Assembly: GCA_012728015.1 (NCBI GenBank)
Contig: JAAYFY010000037.1
Span: forward strand, 1 to 64,000
DNA length: 64,000 bases
Reading direction: 5' to 3'
Source: Clostridiaceae bacterium
GTDB taxonomy: Bacteria > Bacillota > Clostridia > DSM-8532
Shown here: in pieces, positions 34,620-44,847 of the stretch
Layout of the letters: each line of letters begins with the position of its first letter
Position numbering within the stretch: position 1 is the stretch's first letter
Position numbers and translations under genes: made by a program
Notes under the pieces: generated by a model
What the model saw: only the letters and a program-made list of their open reading frames with translations
Database searches by the model: none
Told to the model about the DNA's origin: nothing

Positions 34620-36545
34620 ATGGCTGTTGTGCAAATGAAATACATCAATATCATGGGACCTGTTCAGATGTTTGAAAGGTTTGTTCTGGAGCATATTATA
34701 AATAAAAACATCCAGATAGATTCTGCCTATAAGACTATTCGCACCCATGGGCTTGTCCCTTTCGAGGATGACCTAACCTATGAACATCTGAAGAAGCGTA
34801 TGCGCATTCTCAACGACAGAATGGGGGCCAAAGTGGAAACATTTGGCCAGGACAGCCTTGTGAGGGAGATCATTGATGATTTTGACCCTGATGAAACCCT
34901 CTCTTTCATAGAAACCCTGGAAAAAAGGTTCGATGAGCACAAATCGGCCATGGCGGGCTTAAAGACCGAGATCCGGGAGAGGGAGCAGATCATCAGGCAG
35001 ATCCAGCCTATTTCAGAGCTTGAAGTGGACATACATGAGATGTTCCATTTCAGCTTCATGAAATTCCGCTTCGGTTCCATGCCCAGGGAGAACCTTGAAA
35101 AAAAGAAGGATTACCTTGATCAACTGGATGTGATCTATGTGCCAGTGTCCGAGGAGGACGACATCGTATGGCTTTCCTTTTTTATGCCCACCCAGGTTGC
35201 CCCGGTCATCGACAATGTCTTTTCCGCCCTCGGTTTTGAAAGGGTCAGGATCTCGGACCAGGTTCATGGTGTGCCCCGTATCGCGCTGAAAAAGCTGTCG
35301 GATGAGGTTATTGAACTGAAGCGGAAGATGGAGCTCGAGGAAAGCGAGTTGAAGAGCTTCATTGAAAGGGAGCGTCCGCGCTTTTCAAAGCTCTATTCAA
35401 AAGTGCTCTACCGGGCGAAGATAAACGAGATAAGGTCGCTTGCCGCCTCTATCGGGGATACCTTCGTGCTTGTCGGGTGGCTGCCTCGCAAAGATTATGC
35501 GGCTTTTGAAAAGAAAATGGCATCCATCGGGGAAATCGTCCTGTCCAGCGAGGACCCTCAATATGTAATGACATCCACACCGCCCACCCTGATTAAGAAT
35601 AGGGGGATATTCAAGCACTTTGAATCCTTCGTAACCCTCTACGGGCTTCCCTCGGCAAGGGAAGTGGATCCCACCAAGCTTCTTACCCTCACCTATATCC
35701 TCATGTTCGGTTTCATGTTCGGGGACGTGGGGCAGGGCCTGGTGATAGCCATTGCGGGTGTATATGCGTATTTCGCTAGGAAGATGGCATTTGCCGGCAT
35801 CCTTATGTGGCTCGGGGCTTCCTCGGCTATATTCGGCTTTCTGTACGGCAGCGTCTTCGGCAGTGAGGAGATCATCAGCCCCCTTTTGATAAGCCCGCTG
35901 CGTGACAAGGACAGCATTATGAACATATTAATCATATCGGCTGTCTACGGTGCCTTTGTCATACTCGTCTCCATCGGCGCCAATATTATCAACAGTTTTC
36001 GTGCCAGGGACTGGGGACGCATGCTTTTTGACAAGAACGGCATTGCGGGGCTGCTCTTTTACGGCGGGATCATAGTCTGCGTGATAACCTCGCTCATGGC
36101 CGGACGGATTGTGTTTACGGCAGCGGCGGCGGTGGTTGTTGTGATCATCCCCATGCTGATGCTTATATTCAGGGAACCGCTGGAGAACCTGATAAAGCGC
36201 AGGGAAAACATCATGCCGCGTGAAAAAGGCATGTACTTTGCAGAATCCTCCTTTGAAGTATTTGAAACGCTGTTGAGCTTCTTCAGCGGAACCATGTCCT
36301 TCCTGCGTGTAGGCGCTTTTGCCCTGAACCACGCCGGGCTTTCCCTGGCGGTTTGGTCCCTTGCCGGGATGATGAAGGGCTTTGGCGGGATTATTGTGGT
36401 GATCATAGGAAACCTCCTCACCATCGTTCTGGAGGGTCTGATTGTAGGGATCCAATGCTTGCGCCTTGAGTACTATGAAATGTTCGGCCGCTTCTATGGC
36501 GGCGAAGGCCGTGAATTCAAGCCTGTCAGGGTAACCGGGGAATAG
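34620..36545 (+). CDS. V-type ATPase subunit I (a-subunit, membrane stator)
   Basis: A 641-residue protein with a cytosolic N-terminal half (1-330, with coiled coil about 85-130 and 225-260) and seven to eight membrane helices (about 365-625). It forms the ion half-channels against the K ring. Conserved membrane motifs include PTKLLTLTYILMFGFMFGDVGQG (seen around 350-380 as separate pieces), GSVFGSEE, and SFLRVGAFALNHAGLS (about 558-573), where Arg is the essential channel residue. It starts 21 bases after the C-subunit gene. Confidence 0.95.
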   Translation: MAVVQMKYINIMGPVQMFERFVLEHIINKNIQIDSAYKTIRTHGLVPFEDDLTYEHLKKRMRILNDRMGAKVETFGQDSLVREIIDDFDPDETLSFIETLEKRFDEHKSAMAGLKTEIREREQIIRQIQPISELEVDIHEMFHFSFMKFRFGSMPRENLEKKKDYLDQLDVIYVPVSEEDDIVWLSFFMPTQVAPVIDNVFSALGFERVRISDQVHGVPRIALKKLSDEVIELKRKMELEESELKSFIERERPRFSKLYSKVLYRAKINEIRSLAASIGDTFVLVGWLPRKDYAAFEKKMASIGEIVLSSEDPQYVMTSTPPTLIKNRGIFKHFESFVTLYGLPSAREVDPTKLLTLTYILMFGFMFGDVGQGLVIAIAGVYAYFARKMAFAGILMWLGASSAIFGFLYGSVFGSEEIISPLLISPLRDKDSIMNILIISAVYGAFVILVSIGANIINSFRARDWGRMLFDKNGIAGLLFYGGIIVCVITSLMAGRIVFTAAAAVVVVIIPMLMLIFREPLENLIKRRENIMPREKGMYFAESSFEVFETLLSFFSGTMSFLRVGAFALNHAGLSLAVWSLAGMMKGFGGIIVVIIGNLLTIVLEGLIVGIQCLRLEYYEMFGRFYGGEGREFKPVRVTGE

Positions 36546-36641
36546 GCTCCCGGAAGCCGTGGGTATGCAGGGATATTGCTGCCATAAGGGCAGTTTTCAT
36601 AAATCAATATAACAGGATAAATAACAGTGGAGGTTGTTGAT

Positions 36642-37076
36642 ATGGAATTCTTTGTTGTATCAGCCGCAGTGCTTTGCCTCAGTATGGTAGGTCTTGGCGT
36701 AAAATGCATCAAAAAAGGGATAAAGGGAGAAAGTGTGAGAAGAGTTTTGAGATTTCATGTCGGTACGCTGTTCAGCCTTGTTGCGGGCGCCATCATATTC
36801 ATTTTTTTAGGCGGTGTCACGGCAAATGCAGCGTCGGCTAATGCCGCGGCCGCTGCTTCCGCCTCATCGGAAGGGCTAAGATACATTGCGGCAGCCCTGT
36901 CCACAGGCCTGGCAGGCATAGGCGCCGGTATTGCCGTATCTGCGACAGGTTCGGCTGCCCTGGGCGCATTGAGCGAGGACCCCAAGATACTGGGCAAGGC
37001 GCTGGTATTCGTAGGGCTTGCGGAGGGTATTGCCATCTATGGACTGATAATCTCCATCATGATCCTCAACGCCTGA
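36642..37076 (+). CDS. V-type ATPase subunit K (membrane ring), atypical N-terminal half
   Basis: A 144-residue rotor-ring subunit; ATG at 36642 behind GGAGG (36629-36633). Four hydrophobic helices are present. Only the second hairpin looks like a ring unit: AALSTGLAGIGAGIAVSATG and VFVGLAEGIAIYGLIISI, with the ion-carrying Glu in LAEGIAIYG (about residue 126). The first two helices (about 3-22 and 38-60) lack the ring motifs and a carboxylate and end in an Ala-rich stretch. The Gln and Thr ligands that mark sodium sites in Enterococcus NtpK are not obvious. Ion specificity is therefore open. Confidence 0.88.
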   Translation: MEFFVVSAAVLCLSMVGLGVKCIKKGIKGESVRRVLRFHVGTLFSLVAGAIIFIFLGGVTANAASANAAAAASASSEGLRYIAAALSTGLAGIGAGIAVSATGSAALGALSEDPKILGKALVFVGLAEGIAIYGLIISIMILNA

Positions 37077-37133
37077 TTTTTTCGGCGGGCGGATTTTAAG
37101 GCATACGCGTCCAGCAAGGTATGGTGTTATAGT

Positions 37134-37442
37134 ATGAAGATTTTTCTTATCAGCGACAATGTTGATACAAAGACAGGCATGAGGCTTGCCGGAGTTGAAG
37201 GGGTTGTGGTCCACCAGCGCGAAGAGATAGAGGACGCGCTAAGGACGGCGGTCCTGGATGAGAGCATTGGAATCATCCTGATTACCGAACTTCTGGCGCA
37301 GCGGGCTGACGACCTTATAAGGGAATATAAACTGAACCGTACGAAGCCCCTGATCGTTGAGATACCGGACAGGCACGGCACCAGGCGCCCAGCCGACTAC
37401 ATCATGCGGTACGTCAACGAAGCCGTGGGCATGAAGGTTTAG
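37134..37442 (+). CDS. V-type ATPase subunit F (central stalk)
   Basis: A 102-residue Rossmann-like F subunit (NtpG) that binds subunit D in the central shaft. Hallmarks are the N-terminal KIFLISDNVDTKTGMRLAG and the central SIGIILITELLAQ. Length matches the family (about 100). It precedes the E subunit here, whereas the common bacterial order is E-C-F. Confidence 0.9.
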   Translation: MKIFLISDNVDTKTGMRLAGVEGVVVHQREEIEDALRTAVLDESIGIILITELLAQRADDLIREYKLNRTKPLIVEIPDRHGTRRPADYIMRYVNEAVGMKV

Positions 37443-37501
37443 AAGGCGGTAAACCGCCTGCAGGACATTGTCGGCCATTGAGCAGAACTTGGGGTGTTTA
37501 T

Positions 37502-38098
37502 ATGGAGAAAGCGCTTGAAAAGCTCGGAAGGTTCTCCGGGATGGTCATGCAGGAAGCCTACCGGATAAAGAAGGAACGGGTCAGGCAGGCCGAGCTGGAA
37601 AAAAAGGAGATCATCGCCTCATCGGAGATCCAATACCTGCAGAAGGCGTATGAAAAGATACAGGAAGCGGTAAGAAGGTTTGACAGGGAGCATAACGAGG
37701 AGATTTCAAAGGCCATCGTGGAAAGCAAGGAGGCCTTGTTCAGCAGGCGCGATGAGATTATATCCTCGATCTTTGCCGGCGTGAGAAAGCGCCTTGAGGA
37801 GTTTTCCAACGGCAGTGACTATGCCGCGCTGATGGAGAAGGAATTGGAATCTGCCCTCATAGAAGCCGGGGAAGGAAAGATAGTGGTTACCGCGGGCGAG
37901 AAGGATATAGAGCTTTTCAGCAGGATAAGGGAAAGGCTGGGGGCGGACTTCGATATCCAGGAGAGCGGCGAGGACATCATTGGCGGTTTCCTGGTCATGA
38001 ACAGGGACAGGGGTTTGGTCTGGAACCATTCCTACTTAAGCAGGCTGATGAATGAAAGGTCATCCTTTCTTGAAAGAGTTCGTTTAAGCATCGAGTAG
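37502..38098 (+). CDS. V-type ATPase subunit E (peripheral stalk)
   Basis: A 198-residue protein from the ATG at 37502 (RBS TTGGGGTG). The N-terminal half is a charged coiled coil (about 15-85) and the C-terminal half a mixed alpha/beta domain with GGFLVMNRDRGLVWNHSYLSRL, typical of subunit E. It pairs with subunit H/G to form the outer stalk. A 145-base gap, the longest in the operon, follows before subunit A. Confidence 0.88.
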   Translation: MEKALEKLGRFSGMVMQEAYRIKKERVRQAELEKKEIIASSEIQYLQKAYEKIQEAVRRFDREHNEEISKAIVESKEALFSRRDEIISSIFAGVRKRLEEFSNGSDYAALMEKELESALIEAGEGKIVVTAGEKDIELFSRIRERLGADFDIQESGEDIIGGFLVMNRDRGLVWNHSYLSRLMNERSSFLERVRLSIE

Positions 38099-38243
38099 AA
38101 GATTCTTTTTGCGTATCGCATATGCTTTTTGCAAAGATACCTGCAATGAAAGGAAATGAAAGGTTACAAAGCCGGAAGGGCGGCGAAAGTCATGGGAAAC
38201 AGCAGGGAAAACAGATAAAATGCCAGTTTAGAGGGTGGAATGA

Positions 38244-40037
38244 ATGGGAGTAACATCACAGGGAACCATTTATGGGATAAACGGGCCTGTTGTCAGGGTA
38301 CGTGGGAACCATCCCTTTCAGATGATGGAAATGGTCCTGGTGGGGAATGAAAGGCTTATAGGAGAGGTTATCCGCGTACTGGAGGATGAAACCATCGTCC
38401 AGGTCTACGAGAATACTACCGGCCTTAAACCCGGGGAGCCGGTTATCTCCACGGGAAGGCCGCTGACAGTAAAACTGGGCCCCGGCATAATCGGTAATAT
38501 CTTTGACGGTATCGAAAGGCCGCTTACATCCATCGCCGAAAAAACCGGGCCCTTTATCGGCCGTGGTACGGTTATGGAAAACCTTGACGCCGAAAAGCTC
38601 TGGGACGTGAAGGTCCTTGTGCGCTCCGGGTATGAATTGAAGCCCGGAACGGTTATTGCCGAGGTGCGGGAAACGCCGTCGGTGGTCCACCGTGTCATGG
38701 TACCGCCGGGTATTGGCGGCGTGGTGGATGAGGTGGTTAAAGACGGCAGTTATCCCATTACGCAGGCCATTGTCAGGATCAGGAACGGGAAGGTGATCCA
38801 TGACCTGGCCATGGTACAGGAATGGCCAGTCCGTACACCCAGGCCTTATAAAAGAAGGCTGTCCATGAATGAGCCGCTGATTACAGGACAGCGTGTAATA
38901 GACAGCCTGTTTCCGATCGCCAAGGGGGGCACCGCAGCCATACCCGGAGGCTTCGGGACCGGAAAGACGCTCACCCAGCACCAGTTGGCGAAGTGGTCCA
39001 ATGCAGACATTATAGTCTATGTGGGCTGCGGTGAGCGCGGCAATGAGATAACTCAAGTCCTGGAGGACTTCCCTAACCTGATAGATCCCAGAAACAACAG
39101 GCCCTTGATGGAAAGGACCGTGATAATTGCCAATACGTCCAACATGCCGGTGGCTGCGCGGGAGGCTTCCATCTACACGGGCATTACCCTGGCCGAGTAT
39201 TACAGGGATATGGGATACCATGTGGCAGTAATGGCCGATTCTACCTCCAGGTGGGCAGAGGCGCTAAGGGAGATTTCAGGGAGGCTCGAGGAGATGCCGG
39301 CGGAAGAAGGATTCCCGGCCTATCTGCCGTCCCGGCTTTCTGAGTTCTATGAAAGGGCGGGAATGGTCGAGACCCTGAATGATTCCACCGGCTCAATATC
39401 CATCATCGGTGCCGTTTCGCCCCAGGGAGGCGATTTTTCCGAACCTGTCACCCAGAACACCAAGAGGTTTATCCGATGTTTCTGGGCGCTGGATAAGTCC
39501 CTGGCCTATACGCGCCACTATCCTGCCATCAACTGGATGGACAGCTACAGCGAATATACCGAAGAGCTAAAGGATTGGTATATCCAAAACGCCGCGCCCG
39601 ATTTTATGGAGAAGCGCGAAAGAATAAGCCGGATCCTCCAGGAGGAGAGCAAGCTTCTTGAGATCGTCAAGCTGATAGGAAGCGATATCCTTCCCAATGA
39701 GCAGAAGCTGGTTTTAGAGTCGGCAAGGGTCATAAGGCAGGGCTTCCTGCAGCAGAACGCTTATCATGAGCAGGATACCTATGTTCCCATAATAAAACAG
39801 TACCATATGATGAAGAGCGTGCTCAATCTACATGACCGGGCCGCGAAGCTGGTGGCAAAAGGGATACCCGTGTCTGTAATAAAGAGGACCGGCGTGTTTG
39901 AGGAGGTTATCAAGGCCAAGTATACAACCTCCAGCGACGACATGGAGGCGTTTGAAACGCTGGATTCAGGGATTGATTCCATACTTGCCGGTATAGAAGA
40001 AGGCTACAGGGGCACCGAAAGGAGGAGGCATGCATGA
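38244..40037 (+). CDS. atpA: V-type ATPase catalytic subunit A
   Basis: The 597-residue catalytic subunit. Walker A is GGFGTGKT near residue 235, with the catalytic Glu region GERGNE near 265 and [23 protein letters not shown] near 330 (seen as a continuous conserved block). The A-type insertion (about 110-190, 'non-homologous region') is present, separating it from F-type beta. RBS GAGGGTGG. It overlaps subunit B by four bases. It hydrolyses or makes ATP depending on the ion gradient. Confidence 0.97.
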   Translation: MGVTSQGTIYGINGPVVRVRGNHPFQMMEMVLVGNERLIGEVIRVLEDETIVQVYENTTGLKPGEPVISTGRPLTVKLGPGIIGNIFDGIERPLTSIAEKTGPFIGRGTVMENLDAEKLWDVKVLVRSGYELKPGTVIAEVRETPSVVHRVMVPPGIGGVVDEVVKDGSYPITQAIVRIRNGKVIHDLAMVQEWPVRTPRPYKRRLSMNEPLITGQRVIDSLFPIAKGGTAAIPGGFGTGKTLTQHQLAKWSNADIIVYVGCGERGNEITQVLEDFPNLIDPRNNRPLMERTVIIANTSNMPVAAREASIYTGITLAEYYRDMGYHVAVMADSTSRWAEALREISGRLEEMPAEEGFPAYLPSRLSEFYERAGMVETLNDSTGSISIIGAVSPQGGDFSEPVTQNTKRFIRCFWALDKSLAYTRHYPAINWMDSYSEYTEELKDWYIQNAAPDFMEKRERISRILQEESKLLEIVKLIGSDILPNEQKLVLESARVIRQGFLQQNAYHEQDTYVPIIKQYHMMKSVLNLHDRAAKLVAKGIPVSVIKRTGVFEEVIKAKYTTSSDDMEAFETLDSGIDSILAGIEEGYRGTERRRHA

Positions 40038-41440
40038 ATCTGGAGTATGTGGGTCTTAAGGAGATATCCGGTCCCCTGGTGGTGCTTGAGGGTGTTAAGG
40101 ACCCCTCTTTTGAAGAAATGGTTGAGATCACCATAGGTAATGAGAAACTCTTGGGGCGTATCATTGAAATAAACGGAGACATCTGCGTGGTTCAGGTATT
40201 TGAGGGTACCTCCGGCATCTCCCTGGCCAATACACGGACAAAGCTCCTGGGGAAACCCCTGAAAATTCCTCTGTCCAAAGAGATCTTTGGCAGGGTGCTC
40301 GACGGGGTGGGGCGCCCGCTGGACGGGTTTGGCGAGATCTATCCCGAAAAGTACCGGGATGTTAACGGACAGCCCATAAACCCGGTGGAGAGGGAATACC
40401 CGAGGAACTATATACAAACTGGCATTTCCACCATCGACTGTCTTACCACCCTGATCCGCGGCCAGAAACTCCCTGTATTTTCAGGCAACGGCCTTCCCCA
40501 TAACCAGCTGGCAGTCCAGATAGTGAAGCAGGCAAAAATCGCGGACGAAAGCAATGACAATTTCGCCATCGTTTTCGCCGCCATGGGTGTCAAACATGAT
40601 GTGGCCGATTACTTCAGGAACAGCTTCAGGAGCAGCGGTGTGCTTGACCGTGTGGTCATGTTCCTGAACCTGGCCAACGATCCTGTTGTCGAGCGTATAG
40701 TTACGCCAAGATGCGCCCTGACTGCCGCGGAGTATCTCGCTTTTGAAAAGGAAATGCACGTCCTGGTTATCCTTACCGACATGTCATCCTACGCTGAAGC
40801 CCTGCGTGAGATTTCGTCGTCGAAGGGTGAGATACCCTCCAGAAAGGGCTACCCGGGATACCTTTACAGCGACCTGGCCTCAATTTATGAGCGGGCAGGC
40901 ATGATCAAGGGAAGAAAGGGATCCATCACCCAGATCCCGATCCTCACCATGCCCAACGATGACATCACCCATCCCATCCCGGACCTGACAGGTTATATAA
41001 CAGAGGGACAGATAGTACTGGACCGTGGTCTTGCGTCAAGGGGCGTGTATCCTCCCATCAGCGTGCTGCCGTCATTGTCGCGCCTGATGAAGGACGGTAT
41101 CGGCGAAGGGTATACCCGTGAAGACCATCCGGGGCTGGCGAACCAGCTCTTTGCCGCCTATGCCAGGGTACAGGATGTCCGGGCGCTGGCCTCGGTTATC
41201 GGCGAAGACGAATTGAGCGATCTGGACAAGAAATACATGGGCTTTGGCCGGGCTTTTGAATCCCAGTTCATATCCCAGGAATTTGGCGAGGAGAGGGATA
41301 TTATGGAGACGCTGGACCTGGGATGGCTCCTTTTGAGCCTGCTGCCCCGGGAGGAGCTTGACAGGCTTTCCCCTGAACTGGTCGATAAGTACTATACAGA
41401 TCCTGAAGAGAGCGAAAGCAGGTTTAGAAGATGGATGTAA
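40034..41440 (+). CDS. atpB: V-type ATPase regulatory subunit B
   Basis: A 468-residue non-catalytic nucleotide-binding subunit. It lacks a canonical Walker A ([14 protein letters not shown] is in its place, near 157-170), as expected for B subunits, and carries [15 protein letters not shown] near 250 and the [12 protein letters not shown] region near 315. It alternates with A in the V1 hexamer. ATG at 40034 inside the atpA stop; 3' end overlaps subunit D by ten bases. Confidence 0.97.
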   Translation: MNLEYVGLKEISGPLVVLEGVKDPSFEEMVEITIGNEKLLGRIIEINGDICVVQVFEGTSGISLANTRTKLLGKPLKIPLSKEIFGRVLDGVGRPLDGFGEIYPEKYRDVNGQPINPVEREYPRNYIQTGISTIDCLTTLIRGQKLPVFSGNGLPHNQLAVQIVKQAKIADESNDNFAIVFAAMGVKHDVADYFRNSFRSSGVLDRVVMFLNLANDPVVERIVTPRCALTAAEYLAFEKEMHVLVILTDMSSYAEALREISSSKGEIPSRKGYPGYLYSDLASIYERAGMIKGRKGSITQIPILTMPNDDITHPIPDLTGYITEGQIVLDRGLASRGVYPPISVLPSLSRLMKDGIGEGYTREDHPGLANQLFAAYARVQDVRALASVIGEDELSDLDKKYMGFGRAFESQFISQEFGEERDIMETLDLGWLLLSLLPREELDRLSPELVDKYYTDPEESESRFRRWM

Positions 41441-42051
41441 AGCTTTTTCCCACCAAGGGCAACCTGATACTGGCCAAGAACACCCTGGCCCTTTGCCGCC
41501 AGGGTTATGAGCTGCTGGACAAAAAACGGAACATACTTATCCGGGAAATGATGAGCCTGGTGGATAAGGCCAGGGAGATCCGGGATGAGATGCAGAAGAC
41601 GTTTCAGAAAGCTTATCGCGCCCTTCAGCTGGCTAATGTCACCCTGGGCATATCAGTGGTGGAGCAAATCGGATACGCGGTTCCTGAAGACAACCGCACA
41701 GAGATCAGGGAGCAGAGCATCATGGGAGTGGAAATTCCCACTGTGAAGCTGGGAGAAGCCGATTTGCAGCCCCGGTACGGTTTCCGCATGACCAATTCCA
41801 CATTGGACACGGCCCGGCAGGAATTCTCAAAGGCAAAGTATCTTGCCGCTGAACTGGCTGAGGTTGAAAACGCGGTATACCGCCTGGCCGCAAATATCCG
41901 AAGGACTCAGAAGAGGACAAATGCCCTGAAAAATATCATGATTCCCGGATACGAAGAGGCCGTTAAAAATATTGTGAATGTGCTTGAAGAGAAGGACAGG
42001 GAAGAGTTCAGCCGTCTTAAGGTTATAAAACGCGTGAAATATGGCGGCTGA
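41431..42051 (+). CDS. atpD: V-type ATPase subunit D (central shaft)
   Basis: A 206-residue coiled-coil rotor shaft. The N-terminal [30 protein letters not shown] and the C-terminal [16 protein letters not shown] (each longer than a motif but clearly conserved) are characteristic. It starts ten bases inside the atpB reading frame and is the last gene of the operon. No strong terminator is seen in the 100 bases downstream. Confidence 0.95.
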   Translation: MDVKLFPTKGNLILAKNTLALCRQGYELLDKKRNILIREMMSLVDKAREIRDEMQKTFQKAYRALQLANVTLGISVVEQIGYAVPEDNRTEIREQSIMGVEIPTVKLGEADLQPRYGFRMTNSTLDTARQEFSKAKYLAAELAEVENAVYRLAANIRRTQKRTNALKNIMIPGYEEAVKNIVNVLEEKDREEFSRLKVIKRVKYGG

Positions 42052-42152
42052 CCCGAATTTTTGCAATTGCCAATCTTTAGGCATTCATATATGCTTGTAT
42101 TAAACGCCCAACCCCCGGGGAACATGGGCCCAAAACGAGGAGGGAAAAAGCT

Positions 42153-42737
42153 ATGGATGACAAAATACTGGATATTGCACAGCGAATACGGGGCATGCGC
42201 GAGGATCTGGACATATCAGCCGCAGAAATGGCCGAACTGCTTGAAATTACAGAGTCGGAATACCTGGAATATGAGGATGGAAAGCGGGATTTTCCCTTTA
42301 CGTTCCTCTATAAGACCGCTTCCCGCTTCGGCCTGGATATCAGCGACCTTATTACCGGTACCAGTCCCAGGCTTACGGTTTATACCCATGTCAAAAAGGG
42401 CCGCGGGCTTCCCATCGAGAGGCGCAAGGGCTTTAAATACCACAGCCTGGCCTATCTCTTCAAGAACCGCCATGCCGAGCCTTTTCTGGTAGAGGCTCCC
42501 TATGACGAAAAGGCGGAGAAGGGCGAGATACTTCTCAGCACCCACAAGGGGCAGGAATTTGACTACATACTCTCCGGCTCACTGCGGGTGAGGATCAATG
42601 ACCATGAGTTCATCATGAATGAAGGGGATGCTGTCTACTATGACAGTTCCAACAAGCACGGCATGGTGGCCACCGGAGGCCGCGACTGCACCTTCTTGGC
42701 GGTTGTTATTAAGGATTTCTACGGGAGGATGGATTGA
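42153..42737 (+). CDS. XRE-family HTH regulator with C-terminal cupin
   Basis: A 194-residue regulator: an HTH_3 domain (about 8-62, IRGMREDLDISAAEMAELL then SEYLEYEDG) joined to a cupin_2 domain (about 115-190; GQEFDYILSGSLRVRI, NEGDAVYYDSSNKHG). The cupin probably senses a small molecule. It overlaps the start of an acyl-CoA synthetase gene (TGATG), a pairing seen repeatedly in Clostridia and methanogens, so it most likely controls that enzyme and responds to its substrate or product. RBS GAGGAGGG before the ATG at 42153. Confidence 0.9.
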   Translation: MDDKILDIAQRIRGMREDLDISAAEMAELLEITESEYLEYEDGKRDFPFTFLYKTASRFGLDISDLITGTSPRLTVYTHVKKGRGLPIERRKGFKYHSLAYLFKNRHAEPFLVEAPYDEKAEKGEILLSTHKGQEFDYILSGSLRVRINDHEFIMNEGDAVYYDSSNKHGMVATGGRDCTFLAVVIKDFYGRMD

Positions 42738-44407
42738 TGGGAAGGTTATATAAGGAGTATGTAATTGAAACATTAGACGCCGGAGGAAACGTAGCCCATG
42801 TCAGCTTCAGGAAGGATCGGTACTTTAATTTCGGTTATGATATCATAGACAGGATAGCCAGGGAGAATCCCGACAAGCTGGCTATGGTCTGGTGCAATGA
42901 GGCGGGTGAGGAAAGGTTTATCACCTTCAGGGAAATGAAGGAGGAAAGCGACCGGACCGCGTCATATTTCCGAAGTCTCGGCATCAGGAAAGGCGATGCC
43001 GTTATGCTGATCTTAAGAAGGCATTATGAATTCTGGTATTGTATTTTGGCTTTACATAAGCTGGGCGCTATCGCCATACCGGCGACCAACCAGCTTATGA
43101 CAAAGGATATCGTATACCGCGTAAACGCGGCAAGCGTGAAAGCTGTTGTATGTACCCCGGACGGGCATATTGCCTCGCTGGTGGACGAAGCCCAGAATGA
43201 AACCGAGACCCTGGAGATAAAGATACTTGTCAGGGGAAAGAGAGAGGGCTGGCTGAGCTATGAAGAGGGCGTAAGCCAGGCGCCGCCGTTTACCCCGCCC
43301 GTGGGTGATGAACGTCCCGAGGCTGAAGAGATCATGCTGATGTATTTCTCATCGGGAACCACGGGTTTGCCTAAAATGGTGGCCCATAACCACTATTATG
43401 CGCTGGCCCATATCCCTACCGCGGTTTACTGGCACAATGTAAACCCGGACGGCCTGCACTTTACCGTGTCTGAAACCGGCTGGGGAAAAGCGGTCTGGGG
43501 AAAGTTATATGGCCAGTGGATCGCGGAGGCGGCCATATTCACCTTTGATTTTGAAAGATTCAATGCCGATGAGATGCTAAAGAGGATAAGCAAATACAGG
43601 GTGACAACTTTATGCGCGCCGCCTACCATCTATCGTTTCCTGATCAAGGAGGACCTCTCCAGGTACGACCTGTCATCCCTGGAATACTGCACCACTGCCG
43701 GGGAAGCTCTTAATCCCGAGGTGTTCAAGCGGTTTAAGGAACAGACTGGGATAGAGATCAAGGAAGGCTTCGGACAAACAGAAACCACGTTGGTTATTGC
43801 TACCACCACATGGATGGAGCCAAAGCCCGGATCAATGGGCAGGCCATCCCCCCAATACCCGGTGGATCTCGTTGATGAAAACGGAAACAGCGTAAGCCCG
43901 GGCGAGGTAGGTGAGATTGTCCTGAAGGTGGAACCAGAAAAACCCACGGGACTTATGATAGAGTATTACCGCAGTCCGGAGTTGACAGCCCAGGCTATCC
44001 GCGACGGGCTCTACCATACCGGGGATACCGCGTGGAGGGACGAGGACGGCTATTATTACTATGTGGGAAGGACCGATGACATCATCAAATCATCGGGTTA
44101 CAGGATCGGACCCTTCGAGGTGGAGAGCGTTATCATGGAACACCCCGCAGTTCTCGAGTGCGCAGTAACGGGCGTCCCCGATGCCCTGAGGGGCCAGGTG
44201 GTCAAGGCGACCATCGTGCTGGCCAGGGGATACCAGCCTTCGGACTCACTGGCAAAAGAGATCCAGGATTATGTCAAGAAAAACACCGCTCCCTACAAGT
44301 ATCCGCGGATTATTGAGTTTATTGAAGAATTGCCCAAGACCATCAGCGGAAAGATCCGCCGTACTGAAATACGGAAGCGGGATACCGAACGCGGTGTCAA
44401 TAACTGA
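42737..44407 (+). CDS. AMP-forming acyl-CoA synthetase (medium-chain/aryl type)
   Basis: A 556-residue ANL-superfamily ligase that activates a carboxylic acid with ATP and CoA. The P-loop-like SSGTTGLPKMV is near 208-218; ETGWGKAVWGK near 249, EGFGQTETT near 337, the hinge YYVGRTDDIIKSSGYRIGPFEVE near 440 and the catalytic Lys in SGKIRR near 539 are all present. The MACS-type WGK motif suggests a medium-chain or aromatic acid; the exact substrate is unknown. It starts at the ATG in TGATG, overlapping its cupin regulator by one base. Confidence 0.9.
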   Translation: MGRLYKEYVIETLDAGGNVAHVSFRKDRYFNFGYDIIDRIARENPDKLAMVWCNEAGEERFITFREMKEESDRTASYFRSLGIRKGDAVMLILRRHYEFWYCILALHKLGAIAIPATNQLMTKDIVYRVNAASVKAVVCTPDGHIASLVDEAQNETETLEIKILVRGKREGWLSYEEGVSQAPPFTPPVGDERPEAEEIMLMYFSSGTTGLPKMVAHNHYYALAHIPTAVYWHNVNPDGLHFTVSETGWGKAVWGKLYGQWIAEAAIFTFDFERFNADEMLKRISKYRVTTLCAPPTIYRFLIKEDLSRYDLSSLEYCTTAGEALNPEVFKRFKEQTGIEIKEGFGQTETTLVIATTTWMEPKPGSMGRPSPQYPVDLVDENGNSVSPGEVGEIVLKVEPEKPTGLMIEYYRSPELTAQAIRDGLYHTGDTAWRDEDGYYYYVGRTDDIIKSSGYRIGPFEVESVIMEHPAVLECAVTGVPDALRGQVVKATIVLARGYQPSDSLAKEIQDYVKKNTAPYKYPRIIEFIEELPKTISGKIRRTEIRKRDTERGVNN

Positions 44408-44410
44408 GCC

Positions 44411-44439
44411 TTGCGGGCAGCATTAAAATGCTATATAAT
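44411..44439 (+). promoter_or_regulatory. Promoter of the SRP RNA gene
   Basis: TTGCGG (44411-44416), 17-base spacer, TATAAT (44434-44439), a few bases before the SRP RNA 5' end. Confidence 0.7.
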
Positions 44440-44442
44440 GAT

Positions 44443-44714
44443 CTTTGCCGTGCTAGACGGGGAGGTAGCGGTGCCCTGTATCCGCAATCCGCTATAGCGG
44501 AGTTGAATTCCTGCCCCCGGCATGCAAATGTAAGGTCTGTTATGCGGTTGAGTACAATGAAGATTGGGTCTTGCGCAATTCGGAGCCGTGAACCCCGTCA
44601 GGTCCGGGAGGAAGCAGCGGTAAGCAGTCAACCGGATGTGCCGCAAGCCAGCCTGGTCCGAGTATGACGCCCATGGTACGCTTGTATTTGCACTGTCAAA
44701 GGCAGGTGCACGGT
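44443..44714 (+). ncRNA. ffs: Signal recognition particle RNA, large Bacillus type
   Basis: About 270 bases with the conserved parts of the Bacillota large SRP RNA: 5' GCCGTGCTAGACGGGGAGGT, GCGGTGCCCTGTA and CGCAATCCGCTATAGC of the Alu domain, then the S-domain helix 8 with GTCAGGTCCGGGAGGAAGCA and GCAG, and the 3' GGTGCACGG that pairs back to the 5' end. Ffh binds the S domain and an HBsu-like protein may bind the Alu domain. It lies just upstream of dnaX, as in Bacillus. Ends are placed by comparison from memory and may be off by a few bases. Confidence 0.92.
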
Positions 44715-44729
44715 TTATATTAAGGTATG

Positions 44730-44754
44730 CGAAGCCCTATGGCTTCGTTTTTGT
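44730..44754 (+). terminator. Rho-independent terminator of the SRP RNA gene
   Basis: Seven-base stem CGAAGCC (44730-44736) with GGCTTCG (44741-44747), CTAT loop, five T. Confidence 0.85.
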
Positions 44755-44795
44755 TTATATTGATGCATGCCCTTGACATCCCCGGGTCGTTCCTG

Positions 44796-44804
44796 TGTTA
44801 TAAT
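44796..44804 (+). promoter_or_regulatory. Extended -10 promoter for dnaX
   Basis: TGTTATAAT (44796-44804). A TTGACA at 44773-44778 is 20 bases away, too far for optimal use, so the extended -10 probably carries the promoter. Confidence 0.55.
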
Positions 44805-44847
44805 GGTAGGGACAGCAGCATCCAGAATGGGAGCGGATGGTGGATCT

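Noticed and set aside
44767-44847. Longer N-terminus for DnaX
   Set aside because: Contains the TATAAT promoter element and has no match to DnaX starts, which begin near AHLALYRKWRP.
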